From: OMIW01 sp044235645
Lineage (GTDB): Bacteria > Bdellovibrionota_C > UBA2361 > OMIW01
Assembly: GCA_044235645.1 (NCBI GenBank)
Contig: JBIIHQ010000006.1
Coordinates: 100,382 to 164,381, forward strand
DNA: 64,000 bases
Reading direction: 5' to 3'
Of this stretch, positions 36,005-44,961 are shown piece by piece; within the stretch, counting starts at the first letter, position 1; every line of letters starts with the position of its first letter. Position numbers and translations under genes: made by a program. Below the pieces are notes generated by a model. That model had not been told where the DNA came from. It did no database searches and worked only from the letters and a program-made list of their open reading frames with translations.

Positions 36005-38074
36005 CTATCCCTCCATCGAAATCACCCCGAGGGACTGCACCCGCACATTCGGCGCAACCTCGCTGTGACTAATAACAGCGAAACCCGGGGTAAATCTTTC
36101 ACAAAATCGGGCCAGTGCCGCCCGCAGATGAGCGGGTACAAGCAATAAAGGAGTATAGCCCTGCTCCAAAAACTTCTCCGACAACTTCGTAAGCTTTCCT
36201 ATCATCAACTGAGCGAATGGAGGGTCAAGCGCAAGAAAGCTGCCCTCATCAGTCTGCTGAACCGCATCAGCCAACTGACGCTCTACCGGCGCTGCTATCG
36301 AGGCGAGTGGCAATACCCCTGCCTGACTGGTGTAGCGTGCCGTGATCACCCGGGACATGCGTCTGCGAACAAACTCTGCCAATCGCTCAGGGTGTTTTAC
36401 GGTGGGCGCCCAATCGCCAAGCGTTTCAAGAATGCCCTTCAGGTCACGAATACTCACCTGTTCCCGAAGCAGTGTCTGGAGAACCTGTTGCACCTGGCCG
36501 ACTGAGAGATGCGTGGGTACGAGCTCCTCAAGCACCTTCGGTGAATCCTTGGCAACATTATCAAGAAGCTGCTGCACCTCCTGCCGTCCGAGCAGCTCGT
36601 GCATATGACCACGAATAATCTCGGTCATATGCGTCGCAACAACGGTTGTTAAATCGACAACGGTATATCCCATAAACTGAGCACGCTCCTTATCGTGCTC
36701 AGGTATCCACAAGGCATCGAGCCCAAAGGCCGGCTCCCTCGTCGGGATACCCTGCAAGGGGGATGCCACGGTACCAGGGTCCATCGCAAGGAGATATCGG
36801 GGTTTAAGATCACCCCGCGCAATGATAGCTCCTCGCAAAACCAGCCGATATTCAGCCGAAGGAATCCGTACATTATCTTTAATGTGGATCGGCGGAACGA
36901 TAAATCCGTACTCCGTGGCAAATTGTCGACGCAGATTCCTGATACGCTCGACAAGATCACCACCATCGACGAGATGCACCAATTCAAAACCGAGCTCAAG
37001 CTCAAGCGTATCAAGACCCAGCAATCCCAACACCTCCTCAGTACTTCCCGGTTTAGGGGCATTTTCGTCGGGAGCAGCCTCGATCTTCGGCGGTTTCACG
37101 AGCGCTTCAGCTATGACGCGCCGTCGAACAAAGCCAACCGCCGCAACCCCCACGCTAAGCAGCATGAACGGGAAAAATGGGAGCCCCGGAACAAGCGCAA
37201 AGCCACCGCATACCGCCGAAGTCAAAAAGAGTGGCCGTACCGAGCCGGATAACTGACGGAAAACATCGGCATTCAGATCCTCTCCCGACCCTGCTCGAGT
37301 AACGATGAGCCCCGCCGCCGTGGAGATGATGATCGCGGGGATCTGGCTGACCAGACCGTCCCCAATGGTAAGGAGGCTGTAGGTTTGGGCGGCAGTGAGC
37401 CAATCCATCCCCTTCTGAGCCACCCCTATTATCAGACCTCCAACGATATTGATCCCCGTGATAAAGACCCCAGCAACCGCATCTCCACTAACAAACTTGG
37501 CAGCTCCGTCCATGGAGCCATAGAATTCTGCCTCTTGCTGAACTTCCTTTCTTCGCTGACGGGCCTCTGTCTCCTTGATAATACCGGTATTCAAGTCGGA
37601 ATCGATCGCCATCTGTTTCCCCGGCATCCCGTCGAGGGTGAATCTGGCGGCGACCTCCGCTATTCTGCCCGAACCCTTGGTGATGACCTTGAGATTAACG
37701 ATGCTGATAACGACAAACATCACAAAACCGATAATGTAGTTACCGCCTACTACGAACTCTCCGAAAGCCTTGATGACACTTCCCGCCGCCTCATGCCCTC
37801 TATCCCCATTTAGGAGGATGAGTCGTGTTGCCGCAACATTCATCGAGAGCCGAAAAAGGGTGGTAACAAGGAGGAGCGCCGGAAAGGATGAGAATGAGAG
37901 AGGCCGCTCAATATAGAGAGACACGAAGAGGATAACGAGAGAAATCGTTATATTCAGCGCGATGCAGACATCAAGGAGAGCCGTCGGCAGGGGCAGAACA
38001 AGGATCAGAAGAACCCCTATCAATGATGCCGGAATCGCGAGTGACTGTGCGATCCTCATCCGAGACTCTGCCAT
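36005..38074 (-). CDS. flhA: flagellar biosynthesis protein FlhA
   Basis: 689 aa, export-gate protein. About eight transmembrane helices fill residues 15-330, with the conserved FHIPEP-type loop region following 'FLDGMPGKQMAIDSDLNTGII' (here FTLDGMPGKQMAIDSDL). The cytoplasmic domain (about 350-689) binds chaperone-substrate complexes. All features look intact and length is normal. It is 37 bp downstream of flhB. Confidence 0.97.
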   Translation of the reverse strand: MAESRMRIAQSLAIPASLIGVLLILVLPLPTALLDVCIALNITISLVILFVSLYIERPLSFSSFPALLLVTTLFRLSMNVAATRLILLNGDRGHEAAGSVIKAFGEFVVGGNYIIGFVMFVVISIVNLKVITKGSGRIAEVAARFTLDGMPGKQMAIDSDLNTGIIKETEARQRRKEVQQEAEFYGSMDGAAKFVSGDAVAGVFITGINIVGGLIIGVAQKGMDWLTAAQTYSLLTIGDGLVSQIPAIIISTAAGLIVTRAGSGEDLNADVFRQLSGSVRPLFLTSAVCGGFALVPGLPFFPFMLLSVGVAAVGFVRRRVIAEALVKPPKIEAAPDENAPKPGSTEEVLGLLGLDTLELELGFELVHLVDGGDLVERIRNLRRQFATEYGFIVPPIHIKDNVRIPSAEYRLVLRGAIIARGDLKPRYLLAMDPGTVASPLQGIPTREPAFGLDALWIPEHDKERAQFMGYTVVDLTTVVATHMTEIIRGHMHELLGRQEVQQLLDNVAKDSPKVLEELVPTHLSVGQVQQVLQTLLREQVSIRDLKGILETLGDWAPTVKHPERLAEFVRRRMSRVITARYTSQAGVLPLASIAAPVERQLADAVQQTDEGSFLALDPPFAQLMIGKLTKLSEKFLEQGYTPLLLVPAHLRAALARFCERFTPGFAVISHSEVAPNVRVQSLGVISMEG

Positions 38075-38111
38075 GATCCTTCCCCGTAAATAGACGATTC
38101 AGCCTTGAAAA

Positions 38112-39191
38112 CTACCTTGAAACGCTTGCTCCCTTGAGTCGATATACATAGCCAAGGACCTCGGCGACTGCTCGGTAAAGATCGTGGGGAATCTGCTGAC
38201 CGACCTTCACGGAGGCATACAGTGCCCGGGCAAGTAACTTGCGCTCGACGATCGGCACCCCTGCCTCTTTGGCTATCTCGCGGATCCGCAACGCAAGGTA
38301 TCCCGTTCCTTTTGCAACGACTTCCGGAGCCCCCATCTTGGAACGATCATATCGAAGGGCAACTGCGTAATGAGTCGGATTGGTAATCACCACGTCCGCT
38401 TTCGGTACCGCTGAGGCAAGCTTTTGAACAAGGCGCGCTCGACCTTTGCTAACCATCTTGCGCTTGGTTGCCTCATCACCTTCCATGTTTTTATGTTCAT
38501 CCTTGACCTCTTGCTTGGTCATGTTGTTCTGCCGATGCCACCGATATTTCCCGTAGACATAATCAATGGCCGCGATCGCCGCAAAAACCGCTATCAAACG
38601 CCAGAACACAATGGTCATTCCATTTCCGGCAAAGAGCAGAAGCCCCTCAATGCCTCGAAATGGCAACATGACTGCCTCTTGAGTCGAAGATCGAATCGCA
38701 AAATAAGCGATAGGAAGGACGAGAGCGAGCTTTCCTATCGCCTTCAGAGTTGTGAAGAAGCCCGCTGGGGAAAAAATCCGTCTAATCCCCGCAATGGGAT
38801 TAAGAGCGGAGAATCGAAAACGAATAATCGACGCTTTGATGTTCCACTTCGTTTGAATCATCACCGCGAGACTTGCAACAATACTATTGATAAAAAGGAG
38901 TAACAGAAGGAATGGGCCGACATGCCACAACGATTCGACAAACCAGTGCCCAATATTGTTCGTTGAAAGATCTGTCGTTTGAGGGAGAGATGCGAGTGTA
39001 GTCCGAAGAATCTCCCTCAAACCCGCAAATAACTTCGGAGCAATTCGTGTTGCAACAAGAAATGCAACAGCAAGAGTTGCGATCTGAGCCACCTCACTCG
39101 AGAAGTACACCCGGCCTTCCCGCTGCATCTCCTGCAGTCGGCGCCCCATGGGCAGTTCGGTACGCTCTTCTGGAGATGAATAGTCAGCCAC
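38112..39191 (-). CDS. flhB: flagellar biosynthesis protein FlhB
   Basis: 359 aa, export apparatus specificity switch. Four transmembrane segments in residues 30-215 are followed by the autocleaving cytoplasmic domain with NPTHYAVALRYD (the cleavage occurs after the Asn). The KGRARLVQKLASAVPKADVVIT and KMGAPEVVAKGTGYLALRIREIA segments are typical. It is the first gene of the operon; the promoter within 39192-39300 could not be fixed. Confidence 0.97.
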   Translation of the reverse strand: MADYSSPEERTELPMGRRLQEMQREGRVYFSSEVAQIATLAVAFLVATRIAPKLFAGLREILRTTLASLPQTTDLSTNNIGHWFVESLWHVGPFLLLLLFINSIVASLAVMIQTKWNIKASIIRFRFSALNPIAGIRRIFSPAGFFTTLKAIGKLALVLPIAYFAIRSSTQEAVMLPFRGIEGLLLFAGNGMTIVFWRLIAVFAAIAAIDYVYGKYRWHRQNNMTKQEVKDEHKNMEGDEATKRKMVSKGRARLVQKLASAVPKADVVITNPTHYAVALRYDRSKMGAPEVVAKGTGYLALRIREIAKEAGVPIVERKLLARALYASVKVGQQIPHDLYRAVAEVLGYVYRLKGASVSR

Positions 39192-39776
39192 GATTGCTCC
39201 GCGAAGTCTCGCCTTCGGATAAACTCATCAAAAAAAACTAACGTGACCCATCTTCAGGAGAATACAAAGATCCGGTTCGGCCAATCTAACTCGTCGAGTG
39301 GCTCCGAAAAATCGCGGCTTCCGATGACGTGGAACCGAGCCGCGCCAGACTACTGACACAATAAAACAGGGCTTCACCACTCGAGCAAGAAGGGTGCCAG
39401 CTCCCACCGGCCCAGAAAGGCGCCGATTACCCCAAGAAGTGCCCACGCTCCTGATGACCGTCAAAAGGTTGCCATGGGGGGCCGAATTTGGTTTGCAAAA
39501 GGCGTCTCCTCATGTAACCCATCTTCTAGGAGAAAAAAGAAAGTTCTCCACCAGTACCTCATCTCGAAGTACCATAGAGGGTAAATCCTCCAACTCCCTC
39601 CCGTTTCATCGGTGAGATGTTGATGACCACGCTTTCTCCGCTCTCGGATTCATGTCAGGTATGGAATTGGGGAGTACATCAGCGTGTTGAGAGAACCAGA
39701 AGGAATTTTTCCTCCGCCACCATCGGAGCGGGGCTCTGTCTGTTGATCGGTACGAGATCCAAAAAGGGGGTGTATC
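39192..39776. other. non-coding gap between flhB and the HDOD-like gene
   Basis: 585 bp between divergent genes; no convincing gene on either strand. ACCCATCTTC followed by AGGAGAA occurs twice (39246-39262 and 39517-39534), about 270 bp apart. The second copy is flanked by TCTCCT (39505) to form an inverted repeat with AGGAGA. A GC-rich minus-strand fragment near 39390-39450 reads WALLGVIGAFLGRWELAPF before a stop, possibly a gene remnant. No sigma-28 or sigma-54 consensus was found. Confidence 0.4.
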
Positions 39777-41216
39777 TTGAATTCCCAGTGGAGCGCTATT
39801 GAGTTTGAGCGTGTCGTCAACCGGATAGAATCGAAATGGATCCCGGTCAATCACCAATTTGGGCATGAACTAATTCAAGACCTCGCCACGGGTACGTTTG
39901 ATGAGACCCCGGAAAAGCTGGTCGAAACACTCCGGCTTGATATCGCTCTCTACCTCTTCGTTATCAAAGAGCTGGCTATTCGAGGTCGATCCCTCGGCAT
40001 CGGGGTGTCAAGTCTCAAAAATCCCGAGGAAATCCTTAGTTGCGTGCCAAGTCGCTCGATTGCTTCGATCGTTTCCCGAGCCGTCGAGACAATTCCGGAC
40101 CTGAAAGCATCCTCTCTTCTTGCCGATCGGATACTCGAAACCCTCGAGGTGAGTGTTACCGCCTATTCTGGCGGGAAACAAACGGAATCTGCTTCCACCC
40201 TGTTTGGAATCAGCATAGCTCGACAAATGGGGAACCTTCTGATTGCGTTCTCGTTCCCTGATGAGTATTGCGCGATGATGTCTGATCTCAAATCATTTGA
40301 TGGCTTTGAGCTGGCGTGTCGCGAAGTATTGGGATTCACCCCTCTTCGATTAACCTCCAAACTTCTCATGCGGTGGGGATTTCTCGCGACGCTCCCGCTT
40401 CTCGGCGAACCGACCCCACGAACAGATCCGGCAGAATCTAAGGGGAGCGTGGATGAATCAGTCACGGGATTACGGGAGATCTGCGCAGCCTCTGAGCTTT
40501 TAGCAAAAACGCGTCGCGAGCTTCTGTATCCGGGAGCCACTGATGCGTGGTCATCATTCCAGGAAAGCTGGCCCTCCGCAGCGCAGCTCCTGCCAGAGAA
40601 CCCCTCCCCAGACGACCTAAAACTGCTCCTTCGGGAGTATCAACGGGTGATTCCCTCTCTCTGTTCTGCTGGGGTAAGCTCCGATCCAATGCTCTTGAGG
40701 AGTGCTCGAGAACAAGATCCGGTCCTTCGTCAAAACCCGTTCATATCCCGGTGCAAAGGAGCGTGTCGTGACGACCTCACCGATTTATACCAACGGATGC
40801 CACTCGGTGGCCCGGCACCAGAGCTACTATCCCCGCTCATCAAGAACACCATTTCAGTTGCCGGGTTCTCGGCTGTCGTCATTTTTACTCTCAACCCCGA
40901 TTCCCGCGAACTCGTTCCCGTGATGTGGGTCGGCAATCCCCAGACTATTTCGATTACCCCCGCCCCTCTCCACGATAAGTCCCTCATTGTAACCCGCGCT
41001 TATCTGGCAAAGCGTCCCCTCATCTGGAGGACTCGACTGCCTGGCCCTCCTCAACGAGAGGTCGCCTCGATCAGCTGGATACTGGGATTTTCTCGTCGCA
41101 TAGGGGTAACTCATCTAGAGATGCCTGGCGAGGAGTTCTCTTCCTCCGATATCGAATACCTCTACCACTTCAAAGCCATCTGTCAGGCGCTCAATGATAT
41201 GCTCGGGCTCAACTGA
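39777..41216 (+). CDS. HDOD-like / GAF-like regulatory protein (inferred)
   Basis: 479 aa from TTG 39777, supported by AAGGGGG 7 nt upstream. Residues about 20-210 show the outline of an HDOD domain: hydrophobic helices, 'LFGISIARQMGNLLIAFSFPDEYCAMM' (142-168), then 'ACREVLGFTPLRLTSKLLMRWGFL' (180-203), like HDOD's E-x-x-x-x-G-x-x-H-x-x-V-G-x-x-L-x-x-W-x-L-P, but without the His. Residues about 325-479 resemble a GAF-type sensor (ISVAGFSAVVIFTLNPDSRELVPVMWVG). HDOD proteins are common signalling proteins in flagellated bacteria. The assignment rests on pattern only. Confidence 0.5.
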   Translation: MNSQWSAIEFERVVNRIESKWIPVNHQFGHELIQDLATGTFDETPEKLVETLRLDIALYLFVIKELAIRGRSLGIGVSSLKNPEEILSCVPSRSIASIVSRAVETIPDLKASSLLADRILETLEVSVTAYSGGKQTESASTLFGISIARQMGNLLIAFSFPDEYCAMMSDLKSFDGFELACREVLGFTPLRLTSKLLMRWGFLATLPLLGEPTPRTDPAESKGSVDESVTGLREICAASELLAKTRRELLYPGATDAWSSFQESWPSAAQLLPENPSPDDLKLLLREYQRVIPSLCSAGVSSDPMLLRSAREQDPVLRQNPFISRCKGACRDDLTDLYQRMPLGGPAPELLSPLIKNTISVAGFSAVVIFTLNPDSRELVPVMWVGNPQTISITPAPLHDKSLIVTRAYLAKRPLIWRTRLPGPPQREVASISWILGFSRRIGVTHLEMPGEEFSSSDIEYLYHFKAICQALNDMLGLN

Positions 41217-41378
41217 GCCGCTCGTCATCAAGCAAATCGGCATCGGCCCATTCAAAATTTGACTGAAGTGATGTAGGATTAACGAATTAATTGGATTACC
41301 GTTTCTGATGGGACGGTAGGGGCCTTAGTCTTTGTACCGGGCCGTTTGGGGTAGCATTTCATCCTTATCGTATTACCC

Positions 41379-43880
41379 ATGACCACAAAAGTTCTCAAGT
41401 TCGGCGGAAGCTCAGTAGCGAATGCCGATCGAATTCTCGCAGTGGTAGAGATAATCCGCCTCGCACAACTCGGAGGGGCGCATCCCCTCGTTGTCGTCTC
41501 CGCGCTGCAAGGGGTGACGGACGATCTGATAAGAAGCGCTCGCACAGCTGTTGCGGGTGATCCATCGTATCGGGAGGCGCTCGCCGCGCTAAGATTCAGA
41601 CATCATGAAACTGCGAGGGGAGCGATCTCATCTCTCTCCTCTTCTCCCACGCCCGAAAACCACATCTCCTCCCCCCTGGGCGAACACCCGTTGACATCGT
41701 CGATAGACCAGATCTTCGATGAGCTTGAGGCGCGTCTTACCGGGGTCCACCTTCTTCGGGAGCTGTCGTCCCGAACCCTCGACGCCGTCATGTCCGTCGG
41801 TGAACGACTCTCCGCGCAGATCGTAGCCGCTGCCCTCTCTGATCAGGGGATCGCCGCAACCTTTGCGGATGCTCGGGATTTGGTACTTACTAATGCGTCA
41901 TTTGGCAACGCGCTCGTCCACGACGATGAGACATTCGCTCGAATCAGAGGGTTTGCATCGACCCACCCCGATGTCGTCGTATTGACAGGTTTCCTCGGGG
42001 CGACTCAAAACGGTGAAACGACTACTCTTGGGCGAGGGGGCTCCGATTACACGGCGTCAATCGCGGGAGCCGCGGTGGGTGCCTCACAGATCGAGATCTG
42101 GACCGATGTCAGCGGGGTACTGACGTGCGACCCCCGAAAGGTTCGGCGGGCATTTCCCGTCCCCTACCTATCGTATGAAGAGGCGATGGAGCTTTCGCAC
42201 TTTGGTGCAAAGGTTATCTATCCTCCGACCATGCGGCCGGCGATGTCCCGGGGTATTCCTCTCGTCATAAAAAACACCTTTGATCCGGCAGCGGCTGGCA
42301 CCGTCATCGGGGCAACCCCCGGCGATGCGACTGAGGCAATACGGGGAATATCCTCGATCGATCAGCTCGCACTCGTTCGAGTTCAGGGAAGCGGGATGGT
42401 CGGAGTTTCAGGGATGGCGATGCGTCTTTTTCGGGCGCTCGCGGCTGCCGAGGTTAATGTTATACTTATTACCCAAGCATCCTCGGAACACACGATCTGT
42501 GTTGCCATACGACCTGCTCAATCGGCAGTCGCCGAGGGGGCGATTCGTCAGGAGTTTTCGTACGAACTCCGTTCATCACTTATCGATCCCCCAATCATCG
42601 ACGACGACTATGCAATTGTCTCGGTTGTTGGAGATGGGATGCGTAATACTCCCGGGGTTGCCGCCACGCTCTGCCACTCGCTCGCAGAAAACGGGGTCAA
42701 TATCGCCGCGATCGCCCAGGGATCATCGGAGAGAAACATCTCGGTGGTCATCCGACGCCTCGATCAAAGAAAAGCGTTGAACGCGATTCACGACAGATTT
42801 TTCCTCTCTCACCTCCGCACCCTGAACGTGTTCATTGTCGGCCATGGGCTTATCGGGAGAACGCTCATCGAACAGATACTTGAATATCGTGATAGCCTCA
42901 AAACAGACCATCATGTTGAGCTTTCAGTCGTGGGGCTGAGCACCTCAAGCCGAATGGTGATCGACGAGGATGGTATTCCGCTCGACGATCCCGAGGGCCT
43001 CCTTCAATCGATTGGCGAACCGGCCGATCTCTCCACCTTCATCCAACGAATGATTGACCTCAACCTTCCTCATTCCGTGTTCGTCGATTGCACCGCGAGC
43101 GAAGAGGTTCCTCATTGGTATCACTCCATCCTTTCGCGTCATATCGCGGTGGTGACCCCAAACAAAAAAGGACAGTCGGGGGCTCTGGTTTCGTATCGGC
43201 TCATTAAAGAGGCATCGAAGCTCCCCGGTTCACGGTTTCTCTTTGAAACAAGTGTCGGCGCGGGCCTCCCTGTGATCGGAACCCTCAACGATCTTCGTCG
43301 CAGCGGTGACTCGATACGGACGATTGACGCAGTCCTGAGTGGGACCCTCAGTTATCTGTTTAACACGCTCGTCCCCGGTCGGCCGATGAGCGAACTCATT
43401 CGGGGCGCCCGCGAGCAAGGTTTTACTGAACCCGATCCTCGCGACGATCTGAGTGGTCTTGATGTGGCCCGGAAACTCCTTATTCTCGCCCGGGAAGCGG
43501 GGTTTGAGCTCGAGCTGGATGATATCGTGATTGAAAATCTTGTTCCCGAACCTCTCCGCTCGCTTGCGACTGCGGAGGAGTTTCTTGCTCGTCTTGTCGA
43601 TTACGATACGGCCTTTGAACAACTGGTGACGGATGCACACGAACAGGGGCGCCGTCTCCGATATATCGCGCAATTCGATGGTACCCGTGCCTCGGTATCG
43701 CTCCAATCGGTCGGATTCGATCACCCGTTCTTCTCATTATCAGGGAGCGACAATATCCTCGCGTTCACGACAGAACGGTACCACACAAGCCCCCTGGTTA
43801 TTCAGGGCCCGGGGGCGGGAGCAGCGGTAACAGCGGCGGGCGTTTTTGCCGACATTGTGCGGGTTGCGTTGGCAAGTTGA
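41379..43880 (+). CDS. thrA: bifunctional aspartokinase / homoserine dehydrogenase
   Basis: 833 aa, catalysing the first and third steps from aspartate to homoserine. The aspartokinase domain starts with KVLKFGGSSVAN (4-15), with 'TLGRGGSDYTASIAGAAVGASQIEIWTDVSGVLTCDPR' in the middle. Two ACT domains (about 325-460) suggest feedback inhibition by threonine. The homoserine dehydrogenase half begins near 465 (NVFIVGHGLIGRTLIEQIL, a Rossmann motif) and has 'AGLPVIGTLNDLRRSGDSI' and 'DPRDDLSGLDVARKLLILAREAG'. The same fused form opens thrABC in enterobacteria. A 6-bp hairpin (TACCGT 41297 / ACGGTA 41313) lies in the 162-bp leader. Confidence 0.97.
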   Translation: MTTKVLKFGGSSVANADRILAVVEIIRLAQLGGAHPLVVVSALQGVTDDLIRSARTAVAGDPSYREALAALRFRHHETARGAISSLSSSPTPENHISSPLGEHPLTSSIDQIFDELEARLTGVHLLRELSSRTLDAVMSVGERLSAQIVAAALSDQGIAATFADARDLVLTNASFGNALVHDDETFARIRGFASTHPDVVVLTGFLGATQNGETTTLGRGGSDYTASIAGAAVGASQIEIWTDVSGVLTCDPRKVRRAFPVPYLSYEEAMELSHFGAKVIYPPTMRPAMSRGIPLVIKNTFDPAAAGTVIGATPGDATEAIRGISSIDQLALVRVQGSGMVGVSGMAMRLFRALAAAEVNVILITQASSEHTICVAIRPAQSAVAEGAIRQEFSYELRSSLIDPPIIDDDYAIVSVVGDGMRNTPGVAATLCHSLAENGVNIAAIAQGSSERNISVVIRRLDQRKALNAIHDRFFLSHLRTLNVFIVGHGLIGRTLIEQILEYRDSLKTDHHVELSVVGLSTSSRMVIDEDGIPLDDPEGLLQSIGEPADLSTFIQRMIDLNLPHSVFVDCTASEEVPHWYHSILSRHIAVVTPNKKGQSGALVSYRLIKEASKLPGSRFLFETSVGAGLPVIGTLNDLRRSGDSIRTIDAVLSGTLSYLFNTLVPGRPMSELIRGAREQGFTEPDPRDDLSGLDVARKLLILAREAGFELELDDIVIENLVPEPLRSLATAEEFLARLVDYDTAFEQLVTDAHEQGRRLRYIAQFDGTRASVSLQSVGFDHPFFSLSGSDNILAFTTERYHTSPLVIQGPGAGAAVTAAGVFADIVRVALAS

Positions 43881-43987
43881 TCTACCGGGAGGGGCTATTA
43901 CCTCATTGAGAACGGTTCTCGATCTACTCCCCACCATAATCTGCCAACCGACAACTGCTCGAACCCATTATCTCAGCGTGCGATACT

Positions 43988-44947
43988 ATGACTACCGATA
44001 CCATCATCGCCTTTGCCCCCGCGACGGTCGCCAATGTCGGCCCGGGGTTCGATATTATGGGATTCGCCCTTTCGGGGCCGGGAGATGAGGTACTCGCCTC
44101 ATGGAGCGATGCTCCCGGAGTGACGATTGCGCATATATCTGGAGATGGGGGCAAGCTACCGGTCGATGCCGAGCGCAACTGCATCGGAGTCGTTGCTGCC
44201 GCACTACTCGCAGAGCGGGGAATCACGCGAGGAGTGAGACTGACGCTTACGAAAGGACTCCCGCTGGGAAGTGGCATGGGATCGAGTGCGGCAAGCAGTG
44301 CCGCTGCAGCACTCGCCGTCAACACTCTTATCGGTTCTCCCTTTCCACCTCGCGAGCTTGTTCGCTTCGCCATGATCGGGGAGGAGCGGGCATGTGGCGC
44401 TGCCCACGCCGACAATGTCGCTCCAGCACTACTGGGCGGTTTCGTCCTTGTCGCCTCGTACGAACCACTCACTTTTGTCGAGCTTCCATGTCCATCGTCC
44501 CTTTTCTATGCCGTCATTAATCCTGATTTCGTTCTTGAGACCGCGGTCTCCCGGTCCGTTTTACCGCGCGAAGTACCCCTGGCCACCACGATTAAGCAGA
44601 GCGCCGCGCTCGCAAGATTGCTTTGCGGACTCTATCAAGACAATCACGAATTAATCACCTCCTCCCTTGTCGATTACCTTGCTGAACCAGTCCGGCTCCC
44701 CCTGATTCCCGGGAGTGACACCGTTAAGCGCGCGGCGATTGACGCAGGAGGGTACAACTGTACGATTTCAGGTTCGGGTCCGTCTCTCTTTTCGTTGTGT
44801 CCATCGCTCGAGGTTGCAGAGCAGGTCGGTCACGCAATGAAGGGCGCGTTTGCGACCCACGCTATTAACGCGACGGCGCACACCGGTCAGATAATTCGAC
44901 ATCCCCCCCGTATTTCGATTATTTCCCCTGAAATAGCCGATTCGTAA
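43988..44947 (+). CDS. thrB: homoserine kinase
   Basis: 319-aa GHMP-family kinase phosphorylating homoserine. N-terminal 'APATVANVGPGFDIMGFAL' and the ATP-binding loop GLPLGSGMGSSAASSAAAAL (about 91-110) are clear, as is the C-terminal 'CTISGSGPSLFSLC'. Second gene of thrABC, 107 bp after thrA and 14 bp before thrC. Confidence 0.96.
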   Translation: MTTDTIIAFAPATVANVGPGFDIMGFALSGPGDEVLASWSDAPGVTIAHISGDGGKLPVDAERNCIGVVAAALLAERGITRGVRLTLTKGLPLGSGMGSSAASSAAAALAVNTLIGSPFPPRELVRFAMIGEERACGAAHADNVAPALLGGFVLVASYEPLTFVELPCPSSLFYAVINPDFVLETAVSRSVLPREVPLATTIKQSAALARLLCGLYQDNHELITSSLVDYLAEPVRLPLIPGSDTVKRAAIDAGGYNCTISGSGPSLFSLCPSLEVAEQVGHAMKGAFATHAINATAHTGQIIRHPPRISIISPEIADS

Positions 44948-44961
44948 TACCGAGAGGTACC

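Noticed and set aside
39228..39464. Minus-strand ORF upstream of flhB
   Set aside because: Arg-rich, no ribosome site and no family; a hydrophobic fragment in another frame is too short to call a pseudogene.
41217..41378. Threonine/isoleucine-rich leader peptide attenuator before thrA
   Set aside because: No short ORF with Thr or Ile runs is present; only a 6-bp hairpin is seen.
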